The notes: generated by a model from the letters alone, not told the origin. A DNA stretch of 64,000 nt from Luteibacter sp. UNCMF331Sha3.1 (GCF_900109915.1 NZ_FOBU01000001.1:1387004-1451003), one strand, 5' to 3'; positions 19,634 to 29,404 are shown, numbered from the stretch's first letter. Made by a program: numbers and translations.

Positions 19634-21325
19634 ATGGAAAAGAACACATACGACGCCATCGTCGTCGGTACCGGCATCAGTGGTGGCTGGGCCGCCAAGG
19701 AGCTGACGGAGAAGGGCCTGAAGACGCTCGTGCTCGATCGTGGCCCGATGGTGAAGCATGGCGACTACCCGACCGCGATGAAGAATCCGTGGGAGCTGCC
19801 CTACGGCGACGAACCGACGCAGGCGGACATCGCGCGCTGGCCGAAGCACACGCGTCCTTCGTTCTACGGCATCACCCAGTCCACCAAGCACTGGTTCGCC
19901 GACGACATCGACAATCCGTACGAAGAAACCAAGCCGTTCGACTGGTTCCGTGGCTATCACGTCGGCGGTCGCTCGCTGATGTGGGGACGCCAGAGCTATC
20001 GCCTCAGCCCGATGGATTTCGAAGCCAACGGCAAGGAGGGCGTGGGCGTCGACTGGCCGATCCGCTATGAAGATCTCGCCCCGTGGTACGACAAGGTCGA
20101 ACACTTCATCGGCGTCAGCGGTAACGCCGATCACCTGGCGCAGCTGCCGGACGGCGACTTCCTGCCGCCCATGGACCTGAACTGCGTCGAGAAGGATTTC
20201 CAGAGCAAGCTCGACGGCAAGTTCAACCGCAAGCTGATCATCGGCCGCACCGCCAACCTGTCCGCCCCCCTCAAGCACGACCAGAGCCCGCAGCGCGGTA
20301 CGTGCCAGTACCGCAACCTGTGCATGCGCGGCTGTCCGTACGGCGGCTACTTCAGCAGCAACTCGTCGACGCTGCCGTCGGCCGAGCGCACGGGCAACAT
20401 GACGATGGTGACCAACGCCATCGTGTACGAACTGATCTACGACAACGACAAGGGCAAGGCCACCGGTGTGCGCGTGCTCGACGCCGAGACCGGCCACCAG
20501 ACCGAGTACTTCGCCAAGGTCATCTTCATGTGCGCGTCGACCTTCGGCACCGCGCAGATCCTGCTCAACTCGACCTCGACCCGCTTCCCGAACGGCTTCG
20601 GCAACGACAGTGGCGAACTCGGCCACAACATCATGGACCACCTGTTCGGCACCGGCGCGCGCGCCATGGTCGACGGCCATGAGGACCGCTACTACTCCGG
20701 TCGCCGCCCGAACGGCTTCTACATCCCGCGCTACCGCAACGTCGGCACCGACAAGCAGAAGTACCTGCGTGGCTTCGGCTTCCAGGGCGGCGCGGGTCGC
20801 CAGGACTGGACGCGCCTCGTGCAGGAACAGCTGCTGGGTGCCGATCTGAAGCAGGCCGCGGAGGCGCCGGGTCCCTGGTACGTGTCGATGATGGGCTTCG
20901 GCGAGATGCTGCCGTCGCACAAGAACTTCGTGACGCTCGATCGCAACCACAAGGACAAGTACGGTCTGCCCATCCTCAACTTCGACGCGGCGCATCAGGA
21001 AAACGAACTGATGATGAGCAAGGCGATCATCGAGGACGCCGTGGAGATGCTCACCGCTGCCGGCTACCGCGACGTCGGCTCGTTCAGCATGAAGGCCAAC
21101 GTCGGCGCCGGCATCCATGAAATGGGCACGGCGCGCATGGGTCGCGATCCGAAGACCTCGGTGCTCAACGGCTGGAACCAGATGCACGCCTGCAAGAACG
21201 TCTACGTGACCGACGGCTCGGCGATGGCGTCGTCCGGCTGCCAGAATCCGTCCCTCACCTACATGGCGCTGACCGCTCGCGCGGCCAACCACGCCGTGGA
21301 AGAACTCAAGCGCGGCAACGTCTGA
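19634..21325 (+). CDS. GMC-family FAD sugar dehydrogenase (candidate glycoside 3-dehydrogenase large subunit)
   Basis: The 563-residue enzyme starts with the FAD dinucleotide fold AIVVGTGISGGWAAKEL and ends with the GMC C-terminal active site: IHEMGTARMG supplies the catalytic His and SGCQNPSLTYMALTA the Asn. A Cys-rich block, CQYRNLCMRGCPYGG (about residues 223-237), matches the place where bacterial FAD glucose and glucoside 3-dehydrogenases hold an iron-sulfur cluster. No own signal peptide is visible; such subunits are exported by hitch-hiking on a Tat-signalled small subunit, which is the next gene. It probably oxidises a sugar or glycoside at C3. Confidence 0.88.
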   Translation: MEKNTYDAIVVGTGISGGWAAKELTEKGLKTLVLDRGPMVKHGDYPTAMKNPWELPYGDEPTQADIARWPKHTRPSFYGITQSTKHWFADDIDNPYEETKPFDWFRGYHVGGRSLMWGRQSYRLSPMDFEANGKEGVGVDWPIRYEDLAPWYDKVEHFIGVSGNADHLAQLPDGDFLPPMDLNCVEKDFQSKLDGKFNRKLIIGRTANLSAPLKHDQSPQRGTCQYRNLCMRGCPYGGYFSSNSSTLPSAERTGNMTMVTNAIVYELIYDNDKGKATGVRVLDAETGHQTEYFAKVIFMCASTFGTAQILLNSTSTRFPNGFGNDSGELGHNIMDHLFGTGARAMVDGHEDRYYSGRRPNGFYIPRYRNVGTDKQKYLRGFGFQGGAGRQDWTRLVQEQLLGADLKQAAEAPGPWYVSMMGFGEMLPSHKNFVTLDRNHKDKYGLPILNFDAAHQENELMMSKAIIEDAVEMLTAAGYRDVGSFSMKANVGAGIHEMGTARMGRDPKTSVLNGWNQMHACKNVYVTDGSAMASSGCQNPSLTYMALTARAANHAVEELKRGNV

Positions 21326-21336
21326 GGATCACGCCC

Positions 21337-21927
21337 ATGAATCGTCGCGAATGGTTGAAAAACATGTCCGTGCTGGCCGTCGGTGCCATCGCGGGCCCGT
21401 CGTTGCTGGCCGTGTTCGACGCGCATGCCGCGTCGCAGAAGCCCGGTACGAAGCCTCAGTTCCTCAATCCGGCGCAGTACACGCTCGTCGGCGCCGTGGC
21501 GGACATCATGATTCCGCGTACCGACACCCCGGGTGCCGTCGACGCGGGCGTGCCGCTCTTCATCGACCAGATGTTCTTCGCTGCGTACACCAAGGAAGAG
21601 CAGACGCGTTACGTCACCGCGATGGCGGCGTTCGACAAGGCGGGGGGCAAGCCCTTCCTCCAGCTCGACGAAGCCCAGCGCAAGGCGCTGGTCACGAAGC
21701 TGCACACCGAAGCGCTCGCCGCGCCGAAGGGCACCACGCCGGCACCCGCCGCCGACTTCGTGATGATGAGCAAGAAGCTCACGATGATGGGCTTCTTCCT
21801 TTCCCAGCCGGGCTGCACGCAGGTGCTTCAGTACGCCCCGGTTCCTGGCGCATGGCACGGCGACATCCCGCTGAAGGACGCCGGTAACGGCAAGGCCTGG
21901 GCCGTCGAGACGTCGCTGAAGATCTGA
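21337..21927 (+). CDS. gluconate 2-dehydrogenase subunit 3-like small subunit, Tat-exported
   Basis: The 196-residue protein has a Tat-type signal (MNRREWLKNMSVLAVGAIAG) and the family core: LVGAVADIMIPRTDTPGAVDAG, followed by FLQLDEAQRKAL and a C-terminal GAWHGDIPL region. This small subunit pairs with GMC dehydrogenases, stabilises the large subunit and carries the complex through the Tat pathway. The gene lies 11 bases after the large subunit gene and two bases before the next, as expected for one transcript. Confidence 0.9.
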   Translation: MNRREWLKNMSVLAVGAIAGPSLLAVFDAHAASQKPGTKPQFLNPAQYTLVGAVADIMIPRTDTPGAVDAGVPLFIDQMFFAAYTKEEQTRYVTAMAAFDKAGGKPFLQLDEAQRKALVTKLHTEALAAPKGTTPAPAADFVMMSKKLTMMGFFLSQPGCTQVLQYAPVPGAWHGDIPLKDAGNGKAWAVETSLKI

Positions 21928-21928
21928 C

Positions 21929-22980
21929 ATGAAGACTCTCAAGGGCCCCGGCATCTTCCTCGCCCAGTACGCGTCGGACGAGGCGCCGTTCAACACGTTG
22001 CCCGACATCGCGCGCTGGGCGTCGTCGCTCGGTTTCGTGGGCGTGCAGATCCCATCTAACGACCGTCGCCTGTTCGATCTCGAGCAGGCCGCGGCGAGCA
22101 AGACGTATTGCGACGACATCGCCGGCACGCTCGCCGAGCACGGCCTGGTGGTGACCGAGCTGTCCACCCATCTGCAGGGCCAGCTGGTCGCGTCGCATCC
22201 CGCCTACGATCGGCTCTTCGACGGCTTCGCGCCGCCGGCGCTGCGTGGTCATACGCAGCAGCGGCAGGAGTGGGCGGTACAGCAGCTGAAGCTGGCGGCC
22301 GTCGCGAGCAGGAACCTCGGCCTCACCGCGCACGCCACGTTCTCGGGTGCGCTGGCGTGGCACCTGTTCTACCCGTGGCCGCAACGCCCGGCGGGCCTGG
22401 TCGAAGAAGCCTTCGCGGAACTCGGCAGGCGCTGGAAGCCGATCCTCGACGCGTTCGACGAGGCCGGCGTCGACGTCTGCTACGAACTGCACCCGGGTGA
22501 AGACCTGCACGACGGCGCCACGTTCGAGCGGTTCCTCGACGCGGTCGACCATCATCCGCGCGCCAACATCCTGTTCGATCCGAGCCACATGGTGCTGCAG
22601 CAGATGGACTACCTGCAGTTCATCGACAACTACCACGAGCGCATCCGCGCCTTCCACGTGAAGGACGCCGAGTTCCGCCCCAACGGACGCTCGGGCGTGT
22701 ATGGCGGCTATCAGGGGTGGGTCGACCGCCCGGGACGTTTCCGTTCGCTCGGCGACGGCCAGATCGATTTCACCGCGATCTTCAGCAAGCTCGCGCAGTA
22801 CGGCTACCCCGGCTGGGCGGTCCTCGAGTGGGAGTGCTGCATCAAGGATTCGCAGCAGGGCGCGATGGAAGGCGCACCCTTCATTCGCGACCACATCATC
22901 AAGGTGACCGAACGCGCCTTCGACGATTTCGCATCGAGCGGCAGCGACCGCGCCTTCAACCGCACGATTCTGGGACTCGA

Positions 22981-22984
<4 letters not shown>
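21929..22984 (+). CDS. sugar phosphate isomerase/epimerase-like TIM barrel, cytoplasmic
   Basis: The 351-residue protein has no signal peptide. The TIM-barrel metal site can be followed in ELSTHLQGQLVASHPAYDRL, CYELHPGEDLHDG (Glu and His), ILFDPSHMVLQQMDY (Asp and His) and FHVKDAEFRPNG. It ends with AVLEWECC, whose Glu completes the metal site. Close relatives are annotated as isomerases of inositol or keto-sugar pathways. Co-transcription with the GMC dehydrogenase suggests a 3-keto-sugar or glucal-type intermediate. Its stop overlaps the next start (ATGA). Confidence 0.87.
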
Positions 22985-23892
<908 letters not shown>

Positions 23893-23911
23893 CCCTTAGA
23901 CAGGAATGCCC

Positions 23912-24688
23912 ATGACGCGCTCCATCCCGAAAGTCCTCGCTCTATCCGCTCTTGCGATCGCCGCTACGTCGACTGCGTCCGCGCAGGACGATCCGAAGGC
24001 CACGGAAAAATGGGAACCGGTGCCCAAGGTGGTGACACCGGGATCGAAGGACAGCGCACCGCCGTCCGACGCGGTGGTGCTCTTCGACGGTCGCGATCTC
24101 GCCGGCTGGGAGATGTCGAAGGATCATTCGCCGGCGCGGTGGAAGGTGCACGACGGCATCGTCACCGTCGACAAGACCACCGGCAACATTCAGACGAAAC
24201 AGCGTTTCCGCGACTACCAGCTGCATCTCGAGTGGCAGATCCCGAAGAACATCACGGGTGAAGGCCAGGGCCGTGGCAATAGCGGTGTGTTCCTCGCGTC
24301 CACCGGCCCGGGCGATGAAGGTTACGAACTCCAGATCATGGATTCGTTCGAGAACAAGACCTACGTCAACGGCCAGGCCGCGAGCGTCTACAAGCAGACG
24401 GCACCGCTCGTGAACGCCGCGCGTCGCCCGGGCGACTGGCAGACCTACGACATCGTCTGGACCGCACCGGTGTTCGCCGCCGACGGGTCGGTGAAGTCGC
24501 CCGCGTACGTCACGGTGTTCCACAACGGCGTGCTCGTGCAGAACCACACCGAACTCACCGGCGAAACCTTCTACATCGGCAAGCCCAAGTACAAGGCGTA
24601 CACCGACGCCCCGATCAAGCTGCAGGCACACGGCGATCACTCCGAGCCCCTCAGCTTCCGTAACATCTGGGTGCGTCCGCTGAACTGA
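23912..24688 (+). CDS. DUF1080 (3-keto-disaccharide hydrolase) domain protein, secreted
   Basis: The protein has about 258 residues. A Sec-type signal (SIPKVLALSALAIAATSTASA) is followed by a concanavalin-like DUF1080 domain: VLFDGRDLAGWEMSKDHSPA, GIVTVDKTTGNIQT, RGNSGVFLAS, YELQIMDSF and the C-terminal IKLQAHGDHSEPLSFRNIWV. DUF1080 members cleave 3-keto-glycosides in the periplasm, which fits the dehydrogenase upstream. The ATG at 23912 has AGGA six bases before it; an in-frame ATG at 23906 is too close to that site. It is the last gene of the operon. Confidence 0.9.
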   Translation: MTRSIPKVLALSALAIAATSTASAQDDPKATEKWEPVPKVVTPGSKDSAPPSDAVVLFDGRDLAGWEMSKDHSPARWKVHDGIVTVDKTTGNIQTKQRFRDYQLHLEWQIPKNITGEGQGRGNSGVFLASTGPGDEGYELQIMDSFENKTYVNGQAASVYKQTAPLVNAARRPGDWQTYDIVWTAPVFAADGSVKSPAYVTVFHNGVLVQNHTELTGETFYIGKPKYKAYTDAPIKLQAHGDHSEPLSFRNIWVRPLN

Positions 24689-24716
24689 GCGGGCAGGCGC
24701 ACGTAGGAAACAAGAG

Positions 24717-24750
24717 CATGGCGGCGAGGCGGACCATGACCGCCGCCATG
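24717..24750. terminator. possible bidirectional hairpin between convergent genes
   Basis: CATGGCGGC (24717-24725) pairs with GCCGCCATG (24742-24750) across a 16-base loop. It lies between the end of the catabolic operon and the convergent permease gene. No T tract follows, so it is a weak candidate for intrinsic termination. Confidence 0.35.
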
Positions 24751-24815
24751 AACCCGTCCAGTACACGCATTGCGGTGAGACTGCGGAGCAGACGGGGCAC
24801 GTGCAAGGCGCAACC

Positions 24816-25997
24816 CTAAAGCGACCGCATGACCGCGGCCGGTGAGATGCGAGAGGCGCGTAACGCCGGATAGAAGGCGCACGCAAGCGAAACCAGCAGC
24901 ACCCCGACAGATGACGCCAGCACTATCGACGGCGAGATGAGGCCGAGGTCGAGTCTCGCCATTCCGATGCGATTGATGCCCACGGCAGCAACCGCCCCGA
25001 GACCGACACCGATAGAGGCCAGCGAAGCATTCTCGATCAGGAAGTAGGCAAGTATGTCCGACGACCTGGCACCCAAGGCCCGTCGGATGCCAATCGATAC
25101 ACGACGCTGGCGCACCCAGTGCGCAGTCAGCGCGCCGATGCCGATGGCGGTGATGACGCAGAGAACCATGACGACACAGGCCAGTGCATAGGCCAGCGCG
25201 TTGGCCTTGCTCGCCTGTTTCGCCCGCAATTCCTCAAACGATCTCGAGAATGGCTGCACATGACCCGAGTTAAGCTCGCGCAGCTTTGCGAGCGCGCTCG
25301 TCAATGCACGACCCACCTGTCCCGGCGACGTTCGTACAAGGTAGTACCCACCGATGTCCGCGTCGGCGGCGCGTTTGGCGATCAGCATCGTCATTCGGTC
25401 CTTCGCTTGCGCAGGCAGTGCGGAAACGACGTCACGCATGACGCCGACGACGCGATACCGCTGCGTTCCCGCACGCATGAGCCGTCCCACGGCGCGCCCG
25501 TCCGCAAAGAGCGCTTGCCGAAGGCTTCGGCTGATGACGGCTGGCCATTCGGGGTTATCCGACGTAGCGTCCGGAAGCATGCCCTCGTCGATACCCTTAC
25601 CTTCCACGAGCTCGACCCCGAGCACGCCCTGGTAATCACCGGCGCCGCGGTAAACCGCTACCCGCACCGTGCCAACCGCCGCATCATCGCTACTAAGGCT
25701 GACGTAGTTCCCTGCGTGAAGCGGCACCGCACCAAAGGCAGCGTGCGTGACGCCGGGGAGCGCTGCCAGCGCGACCAGATTGTTCGCTTGTGTTCCGGTG
25801 CCTCCGCTTCCGATCACGCCGATACTCTGAATGACACCGATTCCTCGTTCGTCGATACCGATCGCCTCCACCGCCGACGAGATCGTGGAGGCGATGACGA
25901 AGATGCAATTCGTTATGACAGCGACGACAGTCGCGATCTGCAGAACCAGAATCGAAGCGATGCCGAAGTGACGAGGTAGCGCTTTGAATACGTGCAT
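24816..25997 (-). CDS. FtsX/MacB-type ABC transporter permease 2 of the peptide cluster
   Basis: The 393-residue protein has one N-terminal membrane segment (about residues 13-38), a periplasmic MacB-core-like domain of some 220 residues, and three C-terminal membrane segments. The FtsX signature is at VSIGIRRALGARSSDILAYFLIEN, and the protein ends ALRASRISPAAVMRSL, typical of the family (P-A-x-A-L/M-R). It is six bases downstream of a second permease, and the two probably form one exporter. No ATPase or membrane-fusion gene is present in the window. Confidence 0.85.
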   Translation of the reverse strand: MHVFKALPRHFGIASILVLQIATVVAVITNCIFVIASTISSAVEAIGIDERGIGVIQSIGVIGSGGTGTQANNLVALAALPGVTHAAFGAVPLHAGNYVSLSSDDAAVGTVRVAVYRGAGDYQGVLGVELVEGKGIDEGMLPDATSDNPEWPAVISRSLRQALFADGRAVGRLMRAGTQRYRVVGVMRDVVSALPAQAKDRMTMLIAKRAADADIGGYYLVRTSPGQVGRALTSALAKLRELNSGHVQPFSRSFEELRAKQASKANALAYALACVVMVLCVITAIGIGALTAHWVRQRRVSIGIRRALGARSSDILAYFLIENASLASIGVGLGAVAAVGINRIGMARLDLGLISPSIVLASSVGVLLVSLACAFYPALRASRISPAAVMRSL

Positions 25998-26003
25998 GTG
26001 ACC

Positions 26004-27347
26004 TCAACCGGCTTCCTGCATTTGACGGTACGGCGAATGCCCCGACGCGACAATCGCGGGCACGAGCGAGCTGACGAGCATCGCGGCAATGCCAAGCATG
26101 ATGGACGCTGCGACAACGCCCCCATCGAGGCTCAGATGGCTGGCGTACGTTTCTGGGGAGAGCCGGAGAAGCCCGACCCCGATGAAACCGAGGGCGATAC
26201 CGAACAGACCGCCCAGGAAGCCGAGTAGCCCAGCCTCGATGACAAGTTGAAGGATGATGGCCCGACGGGACGCGCCGAGCGCTCGACGCAGGCCCAGTTC
26301 AGGGAAGCGGCCACGGAACGACACGACCTGCAGTCCCGCTACCGTGAAGAGACATGCGAGCAACACACCTAGCGACACGAAAAACTGCGCCCTCACACCG
26401 GGAGGAACGACGTTCTTGTATCGAAGCCACTCGGGCACGTTGCGCAGGCGAGTGTTCGGCGGTCTTCCATAACGGCCGGATCGTTGCTGCTCCAGGGAAT
26501 AGGCAATCAGCTTTTCGCGAAACAGCGACGCTTTAGCTGGGTTCATTGCCACCCATACCTGCACCCACGTACAGTGATCGTCCATCGGACCATAGGCATC
26601 TTCGCTCAATGGACCGATGCAGCGAACGGGTCCGAATCCGTAATCCTGAGGAAGGTCGACCCAGGTACTGAACGGAATGAAGAGCTCCTCGGAATCGCTA
26701 TACGGCCCATCGTTGAGGTCATAGATCTTCGGCACAATGTCCCATGGCTTCAGGACACCGACCACCCGCATGGTCTTCGTCGCTATCGTCAGTTCCCGGC
26801 CCACGCTATCGGTGCCGCCGAAGATGGCGTCGTTGGCCTTGGACGAGAGCACGACCACGCGATCCCGAAGCGAGTCCTGCGCGTCCGTCCATGGCGCCCC
26901 GTACTGCATACGAGCGCCGAACATGGAGAAGAAATCGCGTGTGGTAGCTCGGGTGATCGCCATCCTCGCCAGCGCGCCAACATCTCCCTTACCTGTGAGT
27001 GGCAGCCAGTTCTGAGACGTCATCACACGGGGCGATCCCTCAGCCAGCCTGAAGACGGACTGCGCGTCGAGAAAGTTGAGGTCATCGGGAGGTTCGGTCA
27101 TAGAGGCATCGACCGTGCTGCTAGTGGAATCGAGCTGCGGGTGATAGATGCCGGCTCCGCGTCCGCCCAGTGGATCGGCCCCAAGGACGGCAATGCCGCT
27201 TCCCGTCGCACAGAATCCGCCAACACCGATCGCGATCGTGGCCACGATGAGCGCAGCACTAGCCAGCCTGCGCCGCAACGAGTGCTTCGCGATGCTTAGC
27301 GAGTGGAGTGCCACGAAAAGCACTCTCCCGAAAAGGACGTTGTTCAC
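26004..27347 (-). CDS. FtsX/MacB-type ABC transporter permease 1 of the peptide cluster
   Basis: The 447-residue protein begins at a GTG that overlaps the stop of the upstream precursor-like gene (GTGA), which implies coupled translation. An N-terminal membrane segment (SAALIVATIAIGVGGFCATG) is followed by a large periplasmic domain with MacB-core features (FFSMFGARMQYGAPW, RVVVLSSKANDAIFGG, VGRELTI) and three C-terminal segments with FPELGLRRALGASRRAIILQ. Such permeases export peptides or lipoproteins with a MacB-like ATPase. Coupling to a Cys-rich peptide gene suggests export of the modified peptide. Confidence 0.87.
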   Translation of the reverse strand: MNNVLFGRVLFVALHSLSIAKHSLRRRLASAALIVATIAIGVGGFCATGSGIAVLGADPLGGRGAGIYHPQLDSTSSTVDASMTEPPDDLNFLDAQSVFRLAEGSPRVMTSQNWLPLTGKGDVGALARMAITRATTRDFFSMFGARMQYGAPWTDAQDSLRDRVVVLSSKANDAIFGGTDSVGRELTIATKTMRVVGVLKPWDIVPKIYDLNDGPYSDSEELFIPFSTWVDLPQDYGFGPVRCIGPLSEDAYGPMDDHCTWVQVWVAMNPAKASLFREKLIAYSLEQQRSGRYGRPPNTRLRNVPEWLRYKNVVPPGVRAQFFVSLGVLLACLFTVAGLQVVSFRGRFPELGLRRALGASRRAIILQLVIEAGLLGFLGGLFGIALGFIGVGLLRLSPETYASHLSLDGGVVAASIMLGIAAMLVSSLVPAIVASGHSPYRQMQEAG

Positions 27348-27559
27348 GATATTGAACAGAACCCGATATTGACTGCATCAGGCAACGGGCGGTCATCAAA
27401 GCATTGGACGTTGGATGATCCGCACGAGACGTTCCCACAAGCCCAATTGACCCCACGTTCGGGAATTCGTCCGCCGGACAGCACCGGGCGCAGATCCTCT
27501 CCTTTGTAGAGGATCGCACCGTTCGGAGTCACAACGATATCTTCCGGGTTTATAGACAT
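27344..27559 (-). CDS. Cys-rich RiPP precursor candidate A (divergent)
   Basis: The peptide has 71 residues. The leader-like N-terminus MSINPEDIVVTPNGAIL matches those of the other three small peptides in this cluster (I-D/N-P-x-x-aliphatic-x-aliphatic). The C-terminal half carries CGNVSCGSSNVQC and then a lone Cys four residues from the end, so only one full C-x-N-x-S-C unit remains. GGAG lies five bases before the ATG. Its stop overlaps the permease start. It could be a substrate with a different crosslink pattern or an accessory peptide. No close homologue is recognised. Confidence 0.7.
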   Translation of the reverse strand: MSINPEDIVVTPNGAILYKGEDLRPVLSGGRIPERGVNWACGNVSCGSSNVQCFDDRPLPDAVNIGFCSIS

Positions 27560-27587
27560 AAGAACTCCAACTTCGACGCTCTGCCGA

Positions 27588-27863
27588 TCATGAAACATGT
27601 CCACGGAAATGCACCAGCAGTCCCAATGCCCGGAAGACCTGGCAGGTATCGGTGGCCACGGTCGCCTCGCCAACGACAGATTGATCGCTATCGACTACTC
27701 TGAGCTTGAAGAGCCCGTCGCGGAATCCGATCGGCTCAACGAACAGCCTTACACCGGCCCCGTCGGATAGGCTGAAGATATCGGTGAATTCGCGACCATA
27801 CGAGGTCCGGAATATGGGCTTTTCGCGAAGGTCGGACAGAATCACGAAACTATGGCTTCGCAT
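27588..27863 (-). CDS. small protein of unknown function in the peptide cluster
   Basis: With the ATG at 27863 (GGAG about ten bases upstream) the protein has 91 residues; a TTG at 27920, directly after precursor B, would give 110. The sequence alternates hydrophobic and polar residues (HSFVILSDLREKPIFRTSYG, then GAGVRLFVEPIGF) and looks mainly beta-stranded. It does not resemble the winged-helix PqqD-like recognition domain common in peptide modification clusters. It may be a binding, immunity or maturation partner, but the function is unknown. Confidence 0.55.
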   Translation of the reverse strand: MRSHSFVILSDLREKPIFRTSYGREFTDIFSLSDGAGVRLFVEPIGFRDGLFKLRVVDSDQSVVGEATVATDTCQVFRALGLLVHFRGHVS

Positions 27864-27923
27864 GTCGTTTAGGCTCCACACCGCCACGCAACCGCACTGA
27901 ACCGTCGCTGGTGAGGACAACGA

Positions 27924-28109
27924 TCAATGGCATCCGCCATTTGCACACCCATCGTTGGATCCCGTGCACCCTTTGTTATCGCAGCCCGTCTGAATGTGCC
28001 GATTTGGAGCACCACTCTCCTGAAGAGATGCGAATTTGCGCAGTTCGTCGGTACGCAGTGTCAGTTCACCGCGATCACTAATTGAAACGAGAGAGGGGTC
28101 AATAATCAC
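27924..28109 (-). CDS. Cys-rich RiPP precursor candidate B
   Basis: The 61-residue peptide starts at GTG with AGGAG five bases upstream. Leader-like part: IIDPSLVSISDRGELTL. The C-terminal core is GCDNKGCTGSNDGCANGGCH, two C-x-N-x-G-C units separated by six residues (C-x4-C-x6-C-x4-C), ending one residue after the last Cys. It lies 47 bases downstream of the radical SAM gene. The pattern matches candidate D spacing for spacing. I infer that the Cys and/or neighbouring residues are crosslinked by the radical SAM enzyme. Confidence 0.8.
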   Translation of the reverse strand: MIIDPSLVSISDRGELTLRTDELRKFASLQESGAPNRHIQTGCDNKGCTGSNDGCANGGCH

Positions 28110-28156
28110 TTGAACTCCTGCCTTAGATGTCTTCAGTCATGACGGCCTTATGTCGG

Positions 28157-29173
28157 CTAATTAGTCGCCAATGTAACTATTTCGATGCCCTTCACTGGGA
28201 CCGCCGCCGGAAGTGCCCCAAGCGGACAAGAAAGGGTCGGCTTCGATGTATCGAGGAAGCCAACCATCCACTGACGAAGCTTCACGTTGTCAATGTCAAG
28301 AGTGCCGTCGGGCAGTATCCGTCCTAGCGTATTGCGCGGATCGTCAAGAATGACGGTACATTTCCCGATTGCACCATTTGCCCGAATGAGCAGCGAGTTC
28401 GGTTTCGCGGCGTAGCAAATGTAGTCATCGAGATCCAGCTCAGACCTGACAGAATCGCCTTCATCCGCTCCGTTTCGGATATGGGAAAGAGCAGCCTCGT
28501 ACGCCGACCTATTTAGAAGCCTCGGCCCAGCATCGAGTGCCTGTCCTAAAGCGCCAATTCTGTGAAAGCTGGCCGAGAATCGTTTGTCCGTCAGAAAGCT
28601 AGGCTTGAGGCGGTCGTACAGGCGCCTCATCGATTCGATATTGTCTTCATGCAAGTGCAGACGCAGGCTCACATGGAAATCTCTATCGGATCGCGCACAT
28701 GCCTCCAGATTGTTCCATATCGTTTGGAATGTAGGACGACGATTGGCTTGTGTTCGGGTCTTGTCGTGCCATTCCTCATCACCATCCAGAGTGATCTGAT
28801 AGTGCGTCTGATCCAGCCGGATAAGTTGATCGAATGTCTCTGAGTCGAGAAGGTACCCGTTAGTCGTCAGACCGCCAGAGAAATGAACTCCATGTTCATC
28901 GCATAGCTCTTTCGCGTAGGCGCTGATCGACATCACGACTTCCTTTGCCAGCAACGGCTCACCGCCGAACCAGGACAACGTGAGCATCTTGAGATGAGGC
29001 ACTCTATTGCGAATCAGCGACTTCACCCCATCGATGACGGGTTGCTTCATCCTTCCCACGGTGAAATCTTCGTAGCAGTAAGTGCATCGAAAATTACATT
29101 TTTCAGTTGGGAGAAGGATAAGCTCGAGACGATCGGGAGATATGGCGGCTGCGAGACTTCCATTTGTATACAT
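28157..29173 (-). CDS. radical SAM peptide maturase with degenerate SPASM-like C-terminus
   Basis: The 338-residue enzyme has the radical SAM cluster motif C-NFR-C-TY-C at Cys26, Cys30 and Cys33, the SAM-binding GGEP at about residues 70-73, and LTTNGYLL and QITLDGDEEWHD later in the barrel, as in anSME/SPASM peptide maturases. The C-terminal region has ICYAAKP, then GAIGKC (the G-x4-C of SPASM), and SCPLGALP, but the usual downstream Cys-rich block is missing and the protein ends early. It lies between pairs of Cys-rich precursor genes, so its substrates are probably those peptides. The reaction is probably thioether or C-C crosslinking, by family analogy. Confidence 0.88.
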   Translation of the reverse strand: MYTNGSLAAAISPDRLELILLPTEKCNFRCTYCYEDFTVGRMKQPVIDGVKSLIRNRVPHLKMLTLSWFGGEPLLAKEVVMSISAYAKELCDEHGVHFSGGLTTNGYLLDSETFDQLIRLDQTHYQITLDGDEEWHDKTRTQANRRPTFQTIWNNLEACARSDRDFHVSLRLHLHEDNIESMRRLYDRLKPSFLTDKRFSASFHRIGALGQALDAGPRLLNRSAYEAALSHIRNGADEGDSVRSELDLDDYICYAAKPNSLLIRANGAIGKCTVILDDPRNTLGRILPDGTLDIDNVKLRQWMVGFLDTSKPTLSCPLGALPAAVPVKGIEIVTLATN

Positions 29174-29197
29174 TCATTCATCCCTTTAAGCAGATCG

Positions 29198-29404
29198 TCA
29201 GCAACCGATGTTGTTGCATCCGGAGTTGGCGGTGCCGCCGGTGCAACCTCCATTGACGCACCAAGTGTTCCTTAGGCGCCATGTCACGTCGGTGCCAGAT
29301 GCCTGAGCGGCGGCCACGAATCTATGAGTAGGACCGTGTAACGCGATCGCCGCATCAGATTTGATCGAGATATCCTCCGGATCGATCTGAATAGGTAAGT
29401 CCAT
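29198..29404 (-). CDS. Cys-rich RiPP precursor candidate C
   Basis: The 68-residue peptide has GGGAGA eight bases before its ATG. Leader-like part: IQIDPEDISIKSDAAIAL. The core contains CVNGGCTGGTANSGCNNIGC, two C-x-N-x-G-C units separated by eight residues, and ends exactly at the last Cys. A Trp directly precedes the first Cys. It lies 24 bases upstream of the radical SAM gene, so the two are likely co-expressed. Its ATG provides an anchor for aligning the leaders of B and D. Confidence 0.82.
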   Translation of the reverse strand: MDLPIQIDPEDISIKSDAAIALHGPTHRFVAAAQASGTDVTWRLRNTWCVNGGCTGGTANSGCNNIGC

